A stretch of 37,214 nucleotides of DNA from an uncultured Rubrobacteraceae bacterium (GTDB lineage Bacteria; Actinomycetota; Rubrobacteria; Rubrobacterales; Rubrobacteraceae): positions 1 through 37,214 of the forward strand of contig CADCVD010000074.1 of assembly GCA_902806055.1 (NCBI GenBank). Reading direction: 5' to 3'. A model generated the notes under the pieces. That model made no database searches. It saw only the letters and a program-made list of their open reading frames with translations, and had not been told where the DNA came from. The number at the start of each line of letters is the position of its first letter. Positions within the stretch are counted from its first letter, which is position 1. Both the position numbers and the translations under genes were made by a program. Shown here piece by piece: positions 29,388 through 37,214 of the stretch.

Positions 29388-30848
29388 ATGCAGCGCACCG
29401 TCGTGGATAACCGCTACGAGTTGGTAGAGCCCCTGGGGAGCGGGGGCATGGCCAACGTGTACCTAGCGCATGACCAGGTGTTGGCGCGAGACGTGGCGAT
29501 CAAGGTGCTAAGAGGCCAGTATGCAGACGACGAGGAGTTCGTCGGACGCTTCCGGCGCGAGGCGCAGAGCGCAGCCCGCCTCTCGCATCCACACATAGTT
29601 CAGATCTACGACTGGGGACGCTCTGAGGAGGGGGCGTACTACATAGCGATGGAGTACGTGCCCAAGGGAACGCTCAAGGACCGCATCAAGCGCGACGGAG
29701 CGCTCGCGCCGTCCACCGCCATCGGGGTGGCTATTCAGATCTCCGATGCCCTCTCCGCCGCCCACGAGCAGGGCGTGATCCACCGCGACATCAAACCCCA
29801 GAACGTACTCGTCACCCGGAATGGTGACGTCAAGGTCACGGACTTCGGCATCGCCCGGGCCGCCTCTTCGCCCGTCACGACGACTAACGCCGTACTCGGC
29901 ACCGCCGGCTACATGTCTCCCGAACAGGCTACGGGCAAACCCGTGAGCCCGGCGACCGATCTGTACTCATTGGGCGTCGTCCTCTATGAGATGCTGACCG
30001 GCGCCCTTCCTTACGAGGCCGACAACCCGGTCGCACTCTCGATGATGCACGTCAACGAACCGCCTCGCTCGCCCCGGGAGGCGAACCCCGAGGTCCCACG
30101 CGCCCTCGACTCCCTGGTGATGAAGCTCCTCGCCAAAGACCCCGAGGACCGCTACCCGAGCGCGGGCGCTCTTGCAGACGACCTCGAACGTATCCGCTCC
30201 GGCCTTCTCTCGTCTGCGACAGGTTCGGAGGCGACAAAGGTGATGACCGCGCCCCTCATCGGGAACCGGGGAGACCAAACGAGGAGAACGACCGTCAGCC
30301 CGCCGGTCTCTGCGTCCGCTAAAGCCCCGGCTCGCTACACGGATCGCAGAGGTAAGCTCTTACCCATCCTCGCCGCTCTGCTCTTCGGCGTGCTCTTGAT
30401 CGGCGGCCTCGCCTTGGCCTACTCCAACGGCTTCCTCGGCGGCTTCGACCCGACGGGATCAGGCGAGTCAGACTCCGCCGGACAGGAGTCCGAGACCAGC
30501 AAAGGCAAAGACTCCGCCCAGAACAACGTAGCCCCGGCGGTGAACCAGCAGGTCTCTTACCCAACCTATGTCGAGGACCTCGCATTTGTTGAGGAGCCGC
30601 GGGCCAGAGAAATCCTCTCCAACATGGGCCTCCGAGTTGGGAACCGCTTCGAGGAACCGAACGACGTGATACCAGCGGGCAGCGTCGTGAGGACGAACCC
30701 CGCGGCCGGTACCTCTCTGAATTCGGGTAATGCCGTCGATATCTATGTCAGCACCGGTCCTCAGAGGGCCGCGTTTGGGCAACCCGGTGGTGAAGTCGGT
30801 GGCGAGGACAAAAAGGATAAAGAAAAGAATAAAGAGAAAGATGACTAG
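29388..30848 (+). CDS. Ser/Thr protein kinase with single TM and extracellular PASTA domain (PknB-like)
   Basis: YELVEPLGSGGMANVYLAHD, VIHRDIKPQNVLV, VKVTDFGIARA, TM LPILAALLFGVLLIGGLALAY, PASTA AREILSNMGLRVGNRFEEPNDVIPAGSVVRTNPAAGTSLNSGNAVDIYVSTG; Lys/Glu tail. Confidence 0.93.
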   Translation: MQRTVVDNRYELVEPLGSGGMANVYLAHDQVLARDVAIKVLRGQYADDEEFVGRFRREAQSAARLSHPHIVQIYDWGRSEEGAYYIAMEYVPKGTLKDRIKRDGALAPSTAIGVAIQISDALSAAHEQGVIHRDIKPQNVLVTRNGDVKVTDFGIARAASSPVTTTNAVLGTAGYMSPEQATGKPVSPATDLYSLGVVLYEMLTGALPYEADNPVALSMMHVNEPPRSPREANPEVPRALDSLVMKLLAKDPEDRYPSAGALADDLERIRSGLLSSATGSEATKVMTAPLIGNRGDQTRRTTVSPPVSASAKAPARYTDRRGKLLPILAALLFGVLLIGGLALAYSNGFLGGFDPTGSGESDSAGQESETSKGKDSAQNNVAPAVNQQVSYPTYVEDLAFVEEPRAREILSNMGLRVGNRFEEPNDVIPAGSVVRTNPAAGTSLNSGNAVDIYVSTGPQRAAFGQPGGEVGGEDKKDKEKNKEKDD

Positions 30849-31018
30849 CGGCGCGGGCGCCTAAAACTAATGTCGCTTCCGGTTCGTGACGTCGTTCTGC
30901 AATTCTTTTTGTCTGTATTACCCTGTACGCGGACCGAGTGCTTTATCGGGGCGTGTCCCAGCTGCTTCCTGCAGGTATAGTTTGTCATGAGGACAAGCTT
31001 CGGGAGGGAGTAGGAATC

Positions 31019-32614
31019 ATGACGACGGTACGCGATGCGACCTTCGAGCTGCTGCGTGATCTTGGGATGACCACGGTGTTCGGCAACCCTGGCTCTACGG
31101 AGCTACCTTTCTTGAAGGATTTTCCGGACGACTTCCGCTACATCCTGGGGTTGCAGGAGGCGACCGTGTTGGGGATGGCCGACGGGTACGCGCAGGGGAC
31201 GGGAAAGGCGGCTCTGGTCAACCTGCATACGGGGCCAGGCCTGGGCAACGCGATGGGGGCGATGGTTACCGCCTGGCACAACCGTACGCCGCTGGTTGTG
31301 ACCGCCGGTCAGCAGGACCGTAGGCACATCTCGCTGGATCCCATGTTGAGCGGCAAACTCGTCGAGCTTGCACAGCCGTATGTAAAGCGGAGCTACGAGC
31401 CGTACAGGGCTGAGGACGTACCGCGAGAGATGCTTCGTGCCTACCATCTCGCCATGCACGCTCCGCGTGGCCCGGTCTTTCTCGGGATTCCGATGGATGA
31501 CTGGGACAAGGAGGGAGAGAAGCCTCCCGATCACGAGGTCTTTCACGAGCCCGCCCCCGACCCTAAAGGACTCGAAAAGTTCGCGGAGGTGCTCGCGGGA
31601 GCGGAGAGACCGGCGGTCGTGGCCGGGGCCTGGGTAGACCGGAAGGGTGCCTTCTACGACACGGTCGCGCTCGCCGAGAGGTTGAACGCGGCCGTCTGGG
31701 AGGCCCCGCTCGCCTCCAGGGCGGGCTTCCCGCAGGATCATCCCCTCTTTCAGGGTAGCCTGGCCCCGGCTCAGAAGCAGGTCTCGGAGCAGCTATCGGA
31801 CTATGATGTCGTCCTCGTCCTCGGTGCTCCGGTGTTTCTCTATTACCCCTATGTCCCCGGCCCCGTCGTCAAAGAGGGTACACAGGTGCTCCAGATCACT
31901 GGCGACCCGGATAAGGCTACCCGCGCCGCCCTCGGGACGAGCCTGTTCGGGAACGTGGCGTACTCCGTGCGCCGGCTCATAGAGCTACTGCCGGAGGACC
32001 CGGGCCGCCCCGCCCCGCCCGAGCGCGAGGCGCCGCCCGTCCCGGAGGCCGCAACGCCGATACCTCCCGCTTACCTCATGCATGTACTCGCGGAGGCGAT
32101 GCCGGAGGGGACTGCGTTCTTCGAGGAGTCGGGGTCTTCCAGGGGGACGTTCCACGAGCACGTGAGGCCCGGCTGGCCTGGCGCCTACTTTAACGCCGCC
32201 TCGGGAGGTTTGGGCTACGCGATGCCCGCCGCCGTCGGGTACAAGCTCGCGCAGCCAGAGACGCCGGTCGTCTGCCTGATCGGGGACGGCTCCAGCATGT
32301 ATTCTATTCAGGCTCTCTGGACCGCCGCTCGCTACGGCGCGAACGTTGTCTTCGTAATCGTTGACAACAGCGGCTACTACATCCTCAAGGGCTTCCGTGA
32401 CGCCATCGGTATAGGTGATACCGTCCCCGGGCTCGACGTTCCCGGCCTCGACCTCGTCAAGGTTGCCGAGGGCATGGGCGTCCGGGGCGAACAGATCGAG
32501 AAGCCTGACGACCTCAAGTCTGCCCTCAAGCGCGGCCTGGCCGCGAGATGGCCCTACATCATCAACGTCGCCGTAGAACCAGAGGTGCCCCAAATCCCTA
32601 GCGTCCCGGATTAA
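31019..32614 (+). CDS. mdlC: benzoylformate decarboxylase (ThDP-dependent enzyme)
   Basis: TVRDATFELLRDLGMTTVFGNPGSTELPFLKDFPDDFRYILGLQEATVLGMADGYAQGTGK...VVCLIGDGSSMYSIQALWTAARYGANVVFVIVDNSGYYILKGF; start ATG 31019 preceded by gggaggga. Confidence 0.9.
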   Translation: MTTVRDATFELLRDLGMTTVFGNPGSTELPFLKDFPDDFRYILGLQEATVLGMADGYAQGTGKAALVNLHTGPGLGNAMGAMVTAWHNRTPLVVTAGQQDRRHISLDPMLSGKLVELAQPYVKRSYEPYRAEDVPREMLRAYHLAMHAPRGPVFLGIPMDDWDKEGEKPPDHEVFHEPAPDPKGLEKFAEVLAGAERPAVVAGAWVDRKGAFYDTVALAERLNAAVWEAPLASRAGFPQDHPLFQGSLAPAQKQVSEQLSDYDVVLVLGAPVFLYYPYVPGPVVKEGTQVLQITGDPDKATRAALGTSLFGNVAYSVRRLIELLPEDPGRPAPPEREAPPVPEAATPIPPAYLMHVLAEAMPEGTAFFEESGSSRGTFHEHVRPGWPGAYFNAASGGLGYAMPAAVGYKLAQPETPVVCLIGDGSSMYSIQALWTAARYGANVVFVIVDNSGYYILKGFRDAIGIGDTVPGLDVPGLDLVKVAEGMGVRGEQIEKPDDLKSALKRGLAARWPYIINVAVEPEVPQIPSVPD

Positions 32615-32619
32615 ATCCC

Positions 32620-32930
32620 AACCTCAGGACGTTCGAAGAGGTCGCGCGGGTCCTGGCGCCGGCTCGGCGTCCCGTGCTCTTGCCGGGGCGGGCGTTGCGC
32701 GGGCGGGGGTAGTCTACGCTGGCGAAGAGGCTGCGGACGGGGTATTGGCAGAAGCTTCTAGCCAGCCTTAGCCGCTCTTCCGGGGACGCCTCGCTGCGTC
32801 CAGAAGGATCGCTGGGCAACTCCCGCTCTACGATGTGGCCCTGGGTTGGGAGTTCGGGTCCTGCTTTACTACCCTTACGTTGGCGGAGAGAGGGTAGAGG
32901 AAGCACCTGCTAGTTCGTCTCCGGCACGCC
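32620..32930 (+). pseudogene. remnant of a second benzoylformate-decarboxylase-like gene (central domain)
   Basis: TFEEVARVLAPARRPVLLPGRALRGRG*STLAKRLRTGYWQKLLASLSRSSGDASLRPEGSLG then, frameshifted, LPLYDVALG / LGVRVLLYYPYVGGE. Colinear with LEKFAEVLAGAERPAVVAGAWVDRKGAFYDTVALAERLNAAVWEAPLASRAGFPQDHPLFQGSLAP...LSDYDVVLVLGAPVFLYYPYVPG of the intact upstream gene. Confidence 0.8.
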
Positions 32931-33000
32931 GACGGACTTTGTGGCCTCGACGTGATCTTGGCCTCGGGCCGAAACTACTGGGCTGAGACTCTGCTTGAGG

Positions 33001-33747
33001 CTACGAGCTCTGCTCACCTTCACGGGTCTTTTTAATCTGGCCCTGATACTCCTTGACCATCCGCTGGTAGCGGTCGACTTCCTTGAAGGCGTCCCTGTCT
33101 TTGAGCTCTCCGAAACGGCGCTTGAGGGCGACCGTAGTGAAGAAGATGCCCCGATAGTAGGGAATTAGATGCTCCAGTGGCATCGCCGGTCTCTCTGGCC
33201 TGACCGTCGATGACTCGGCCTCGTCAGCGGTAGCCCTTATCTCCGGCTCCTCGACGCTGCCGCTCTCGCTAGCCTCTGGTATCTCTTCGAGGGCGGCAAA
33301 AACCTCCTCGTCGCCGGGTCTATCGGCGAAATCTCTTCCCGCGTAGAGGTAGCGGACGATGCCCTCGCGATCCAAGACCACGATAGCCGGTATAGCGACG
33401 CTCTCTTCAGCGTTCCACAGGTCGCAGCGCTTTGCGAGTTCGCCCTTAGGGTCGCTCAACAGCGGGAAGGGGAGGGAGAGCTTCTCGACCATGTCCTTGT
33501 TGTGCGTGGGCGGGTCCACGTTTACGCCCGCGATCCTCGTACCACGCTTCTCGAATTCCTCGTACTTCCTGGCGTAGCTGACCAGCTGCCCGTTGCAATA
33601 CGGTCACCAGTCGCCCCGGTAGAAGACAAGGATTATCGGACCCTCTCGAAGCTGCTCCGCCAGGTTAAAGGGACGGCCTTCCTGGTCGGGCAACTCGAAG
33701 TTCGGTATCCGTCGGCCGACCTCTGTACCACTGCTCGTCTCGGTCAT
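33001..33747 (-). CDS. peroxiredoxin (AhpC/TSA-like), candidate selenoprotein with in-frame UGA at the peroxidatic Cys position
   Basis: ATG at 33747 with GGAGGAGGAG upstream. Translation: MTETSSGTEVGRRIPNFELPDQEGRPFNLAEQLREGPIILVFYRGDW[TGA]PYCNGQLVSYARKYEEFEKRGTRIAGVNVDPPTHNKDMVEKLSLPFPLLSDPKGELAKRCDLWNAEESVAIPAIVVLDREGIVRYLY..., 249 codons including the final TAG. Single TGA (33604-33606, codon 48), otherwise one uninterrupted frame. Track ORF 33001..33519 is only its 3' part. Confidence 0.8.
33571..33606 (-). promoter_or_regulatory. putative bacterial SECIS element following the in-frame UGA
   Basis: RNA-sense: UGA-CCGUAUUGCAACG-GGC-AGCU-[GGUC]-AGCU-AC-GCC. 7 bp stem (AGCU/AGCU and GGC/GCC) with a 2-nt bulge, GGUC apical loop 20 nt after the UGA. 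Confidence 0.6.
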
Positions 33748-33924
33748 GCGCTCCTCCTCCAACAGCTTTCTTAAAGAAACAGTTTACCCTTCCTCATACG
33801 ACCTCAAGCCGGGTCATCCTCCAACGACAGGTGAGGCGAGGCTGCCGGTCGGTTAACATTGTGCTCTATAGGATAGGTGAAGAGGAGACAAGGAGGGGTG
33901 TTCGACCGAAGTAAGAGGATCTAT

Positions 33925-34010
33925 CAGCTTACGGGGGCCAGCCTTCCCGAGAGGGGGCTGAGAACAAAGGGTATCGTCCTACCTCTGAGCAGTTGATCAG
34001 GGCAGCCTCC
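33925..34010 (+). promoter_or_regulatory. possible degenerate TPP (THI-box) riboswitch
   Basis: acgggggccaGCCTTCccgagaGGGGGCTGAGAacaaaggg...acctctgagcagTTGATCAGGgcagcc. The 5' THI-box half including the CUGAGA motif is well matched; the 3' half (ACCUGAUC..GG..AAU.CC.GCGNAGGGA) is only partly present. Confidence 0.4.
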
Positions 34011-34173
34011 GTGGTTCCAGTCTTTGTAGTTTGGAACTTCGTTACGCGCTTTGATCCTGTTTCGAGCATTCTTGTCTCCTCTCCGGCATTGGTTGGACAC
34101 TAATCTAGGGTGGAGCCATACGCGTGAGATATTTTAACTTGGGGAGCGTCGTGGACGGATTGGTCATACCGTT

Positions 34174-34404
34174 GTGGCCGTCGGCGGCGGCGTGGCGCTT
34201 CTGAGCCGGTCGGAGCTTCTGGTGGCGGGGATGCCGATCGTGTATTTTTGGGTCTTGCTCTGGTTTATTCTGACTTCGGTATGCCTCGCGGCTAGCTGGC
34301 ACTTCTTCGACCGTAAGGACTGCGGGGACGAAGAGGCAAACGAAGAGCGGCGTACGGAGAGGGAGGGCTCGTTGTCCTCAGAGCTATCATCGTATTCTCG
34401 CTAG
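34174..34404 (+). CDS. DUF3311-like small membrane protein (SSS symporter partner), possibly a remnant
   Basis: VALLSRSELLVAGMPIVYFWVLLWFILTSVCLAASWHFFDRKD: single-TM DUF3311 pattern, N-terminus unclear. Confidence 0.5.
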   Translation: MAVGGGVALLSRSELLVAGMPIVYFWVLLWFILTSVCLAASWHFFDRKDCGDEEANEERRTEREGSLSSELSSYSR

Positions 34405-34876
34405 TCCTGGCTTTTCTGCCGGTGCGGGCCGGGACGTGATCCAGATCGAGGAGTACCTGGTTGCGGGTCGCTCGTTCAGCGGGTTCCTGCTCTTCTTTTT
34501 GGCGGTCGGTGAGATCTGCAGTATCGGGACGATGGTGGGGCTGCCGGATGGAATCTACGCCAACGGCTCGAGCTACGGGATCTGGTTCCTCTTCTTCGTC
34601 ACGCAGTTGCTCCCGGCACTCTTCGGGCTCCTCTTCGTGCGGCAGTTCAGCGCTGTGGGGCTCACCACCGGTCTGATCGCCGGGAACGCGGCGGTGCTCG
34701 TGCTGCACTTCTCGCAGGCGAACGTCTCGGGTATCAACATCGGCCTGATAGCGCTGCTCCTGAACTTCTTGGTGACCTTCTCGGTAAGCGCCGTCGCCAA
34801 GAACGATTCATCTCCCGCGCCGCTGGCTACATCCCGTCGGTCGGATGAACGGCGAGCCGAAAGGAGCACCGCATGA
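34373..34876 (+). pseudogene. sodium:solute symporter (SSS family) remnant with N-terminal frameshift and large internal deletion
   Basis: VVLRAIIVFSLVLAFL (one frame) / GRDVIQIEEYLVAGRSFSGFLLFFLAVGEICSIGTMVGLPDGIYANGSSYGIWF, running directly into LFFVTQLLPALFGLLFVRQFSAVGLTTGLIAGNAAVLVLHFSQANVSGINIGLIALLLNFLVTFSVSAV. About 146 aa remain in place of an SSS protein of roughly 450-500 aa. Confidence 0.7.
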
Positions 34877-36486
34877 CGGATGACGAACTTATACTAATTG
34901 GGAAGATCTACACCCTCTACGAGGCGCGGCCGGAGGCGGAGGCCGTCGTGATCCGCAACGGCAGGATCTCCTACGTCGGGGACGCGGGCGAGGCGCGACG
35001 CGTCGCGGGGCCGCGCTGCGAGATTATAGACCTCGGGGAGAGGGTCGCCTTCCCGGGTTTTATCGAGTCGCACAGTCACCCCATCTTGCTGGGCCGGTAC
35101 CTTGAGGAGGTCGATTGCCGCAACTGCGCTTCTATCGAGGAGATCGTGGAGGCGCTGCGGCGACGGGCCTCCGCCACCCCTCCGGGCGAATGGGTCATCG
35201 GCAACGGCTATGACCACACGCTGCTGAGAGAGTCTCGACACCCGACTCGTCACGAACTGGACCGCGCCAGCGAGAAGCATCCCGTTCTACTCAGAAACAT
35301 CACCGTTCACAACGTTGTCGCGAACAGTGAGGCTCTACGACTGGCCGGTATCAACGCCCGAACGCCCGACCCGGAGGGCGGCCGGATCGGGCGGGAAAAG
35401 CACGGCGAGCCGGACGGCGTGCTCTGGGAGTGGGCCCAGAGCCTGGTGCAGTCTCATCTTCCCGAGGCGTCGGTCGACGATATCCGCCGCCAGCTTGAGC
35501 GCGCCGCTGACGAGTACCTCGCCGCGGGCGTAACCTCGGTCGTTGACGCGGCTCTGGGGCTAGCCAACGGGATGCGAGACGCCGAGGCTTACGCGGACAC
35601 CGCCGGGGACGGGGGACTGCCGCTACGGATGGGCGCGGCGATCACCTACCCGTTGTGGAAGGAGTTGCAGGGGGGCGCGGGACCGGGGCTTGCGTGGCCT
35701 GGAGACCCTGAGAAGGTACGCCCCGTGGCGGTCAAGTTCTTTCAGGACGGATCTATTCAGATAGGCACCGCTGCGTTGCGCCAGCCCTACTTCGGCGAGG
35801 CTGAGCCGGCGGACCATCACCTCATATGGTCCCAGGAAGAGCTGAACCGCGCGGTGGCCGATGCCCACTCGTCCGGCTGGCAGGTCTGGACGCACGGGAA
35901 CGGCGACGTTGCGATACGCTCGATCCTCGACGCTTACGAGAAGGCTCTCGCTGACGAGCCGCGAGAGGATCACCGGCACAGGGTCGAGCACTGTCAGACG
36001 GCGGGTGAGGATCAGCTCGACCGTATCAGGAACTTAGGGGTCGCGGTCTCCTTCTTTACCGCTCACGTCTGGTACTGGGGCGACAGACACCGGGACGTCT
36101 CTCTGGGGCCCGAACGCGCCGCTCGCCTTGACCCGCTCGCGTCGGCCCTGAAGAGAGGGACCCGTTTCGGGCTACACAACGACAGTCCGGTAACGCCTAT
36201 TAGTCCGCTGCTCTCCATCGGCACCGCCGTAAGCCGCATGACCAGCGGCGGCGAAGTGCTCGGAGCGGAGCAAACCATAACGTTGTACCAGGCGCTGCGC
36301 TCGATGACGCTGGACAGTGCTTTCCTGGCTTTCGAGGAGGATGTGAAGGGGACGTTGACGGAAGGCAAGCTGGGGGACGTGACGATCCTGGAGCTGGATC
36401 CGTATAAGGTGAGGCCAGAGGAGATCAAAGACATCCCCGTAGCCGCGACCGTCGTAGGCGGCAAGGTGGTTTACGGTGCCTTATAG
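34873..36486 (+). CDS. amidohydrolase (YtcJ-like metal-dependent hydrolase)
   Basis: AVVIRNGRISYVGDAGEARRVAG...VAFPGFIESHSHPILLG...WVIGNGYDHTLLRESRHPTRHELDRASEKHPVLLRNITVHNVVANSEALRLAGI...GLHNDSPVTPISPLLSIGTAV. ATGA overlap with the upstream ORF. Confidence 0.9.
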   Translation: MTDDELILIGKIYTLYEARPEAEAVVIRNGRISYVGDAGEARRVAGPRCEIIDLGERVAFPGFIESHSHPILLGRYLEEVDCRNCASIEEIVEALRRRASATPPGEWVIGNGYDHTLLRESRHPTRHELDRASEKHPVLLRNITVHNVVANSEALRLAGINARTPDPEGGRIGREKHGEPDGVLWEWAQSLVQSHLPEASVDDIRRQLERAADEYLAAGVTSVVDAALGLANGMRDAEAYADTAGDGGLPLRMGAAITYPLWKELQGGAGPGLAWPGDPEKVRPVAVKFFQDGSIQIGTAALRQPYFGEAEPADHHLIWSQEELNRAVADAHSSGWQVWTHGNGDVAIRSILDAYEKALADEPREDHRHRVEHCQTAGEDQLDRIRNLGVAVSFFTAHVWYWGDRHRDVSLGPERAARLDPLASALKRGTRFGLHNDSPVTPISPLLSIGTAVSRMTSGGEVLGAEQTITLYQALRSMTLDSAFLAFEEDVKGTLTEGKLGDVTILELDPYKVRPEEIKDIPVAATVVGGKVVYGAL

Positions 36487-36522
36487 AGGATTAGAAAGGG
36501 AGAGAACACGGCGGATCAACGC

Positions 36523-36540
36523 CGCCGCTCTCTAGCGGCG
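36523..36540. terminator. stem-loop cgccgct-ctct-agcggcg between convergent genes
   Basis: 7-bp perfect arms, 4-nt loop, overlapping the stop codon of the minus-strand methyltransferase. Confidence 0.45.
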
Positions 36541-37214
36541 TGTAGCCCCGGCGAAGAAGACGGTGCCGTGGGTTAGGAGCGGGTCAGGCTCGAAGCCGGC
36601 ATGGTCCAGGAGGCTCTCTACCTCCTCTGGCTTGACGAAGCGCAGGCCGCCCTTTGAGAGGAAGCGTTGCAGTAGGCGCCCTCGCGTCGTCGTCGCCTGG
36701 AGGAGACCCATGATCGCTACCCGCCCGCCGGGCGCCAGCACCCGCCGTGCCTCCCGCAACGCGCGCGCAGGGTCGCCGAGCTCGTTTAGAGTGCCGCCAC
36801 ACACGGCCCCGTCGAACGACTCATCCGCAAACGGCAGGTTCTCCGCGTCCGCCCTGGCGAAGGAAGGCCTAACCCCGGCTCGGCGCGCACGGCGGACGGC
36901 CTCCTTGAGCATGGTAGGGGCGATGTCTATGCCGAGGACCGTGCCCCTGTTTCCGAGTTTCGCGGCGAGGCTTCTCGTATATAGGCCGGCAGAGCAGCCC
37001 AGATCGAGGACAAGCCCGCCACGGTCCAATCTTGCAAGGCCCGCTATGACTTCGATCTCACGGTCGTTCGGGAACTTCTCACCGGTGAGGAGCGTCAGGG
37101 AGCGCGTTCGCCACAGCGGCTCGTAAGCCGGGCCAGCGCCGGGCGAAAAGTTGGTGAGGTTGGCTATGTTGTGCGCGCCGGTTCGTCGGCCGAGGAGGTC
37201 TAGGTAGCCATCCT
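36532..37214 (-). CDS. class I SAM-dependent methyltransferase (N-terminus beyond the window end)
   Basis: VLDLGCSAGLYTRSLAAKLGNRGTVLGIDIAPTMLKEAVRRARRAGVRPSFARADAENLPFADESFDGAVCGGTLNEL. Open in frame to 37214: DGYLDLLGRRTGAHNIANLTNFSPGAGPAYEPLWRTRSLTLLTGEKFPNDREIEVIAGLARLDRGG. Confidence 0.9.
   Translation of the reverse strand, partial: DGYLDLLGRRTGAHNIANLTNFSPGAGPAYEPLWRTRSLTLLTGEKFPNDREIEVIAGLARLDRGGLVLDLGCSAGLYTRSLAAKLGNRGTVLGIDIAPTMLKEAVRRARRAGVRPSFARADAENLPFADESFDGAVCGGTLNELGDPARALREARRVLAPGGRVAIMGLLQATTTRGRLLQRFLSKGGLRFVKPEEVESLLDHAGFEPDPLLTHGTVFFAGATRR

Noticed and set aside
32598-32906. 102-aa minus-strand ORF
   Set aside because: Antisense to the decayed benzoylformate decarboxylase remnant; no family similarity.
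33001-33519. Treating the peroxiredoxin as starting at GTG 33519 (track ORF)
   Set aside because: This start removes the catalytic motif and beta-strand core; the upstream frame is clearly coding back to ATG 33747 apart from the one TGA.

Overview
This 37.2 kb high-GC window looks like a chromosomal segment from an actinobacterium. The lineage is not provable here; a Rubrobacter-like origin is my guess from gene content. Most of it is ordinary metabolic and housekeeping content: an UPF0014/FetAB-like ABC transporter, DUF2267 and DUF892 proteins, a nucleotidyltransferase-metallophosphoesterase pair, myo-inositol-phosphate synthase with a GT4 glycosyltransferase, a sulfotransferase, L-asparaginase, a polysaccharide-deacetylase/Cys-His/COG0523 GTPase cluster, a bacterial dynamin-like GTPase, an LPXTG-anchored CAP-domain protein, several MDR/SDR/LLM oxidoreductases, a CBS protein, a PASTA Ser/Thr kinase, benzoylformate decarboxylase, an amidohydrolase and a methyltransferase. 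The standout is a peroxiredoxin gene on the minus strand (33747->33001). The ORF track truncates it because it carries one in-frame TGA exactly at the expected peroxidatic cysteine (FYRGDW-TGA-PYCNGQL). A hairpin with a GGUC apical loop starts at bacterial-SECIS spacing downstream of that TGA. I interpret it as a candidate selenocysteine-containing peroxiredoxin that ORF calling misses. The window also holds several gene remnants not visible as intact ORFs: a decayed tandem benzoylformate decarboxylase paralog, a frameshifted DUF2267 copy, a frameshifted DedA gene, and an internally deleted sodium:solute symporter preceded by what looks like a degenerate TPP (THI-box) riboswitch. These remnants are also the main reason for caution about the selenoprotein call.
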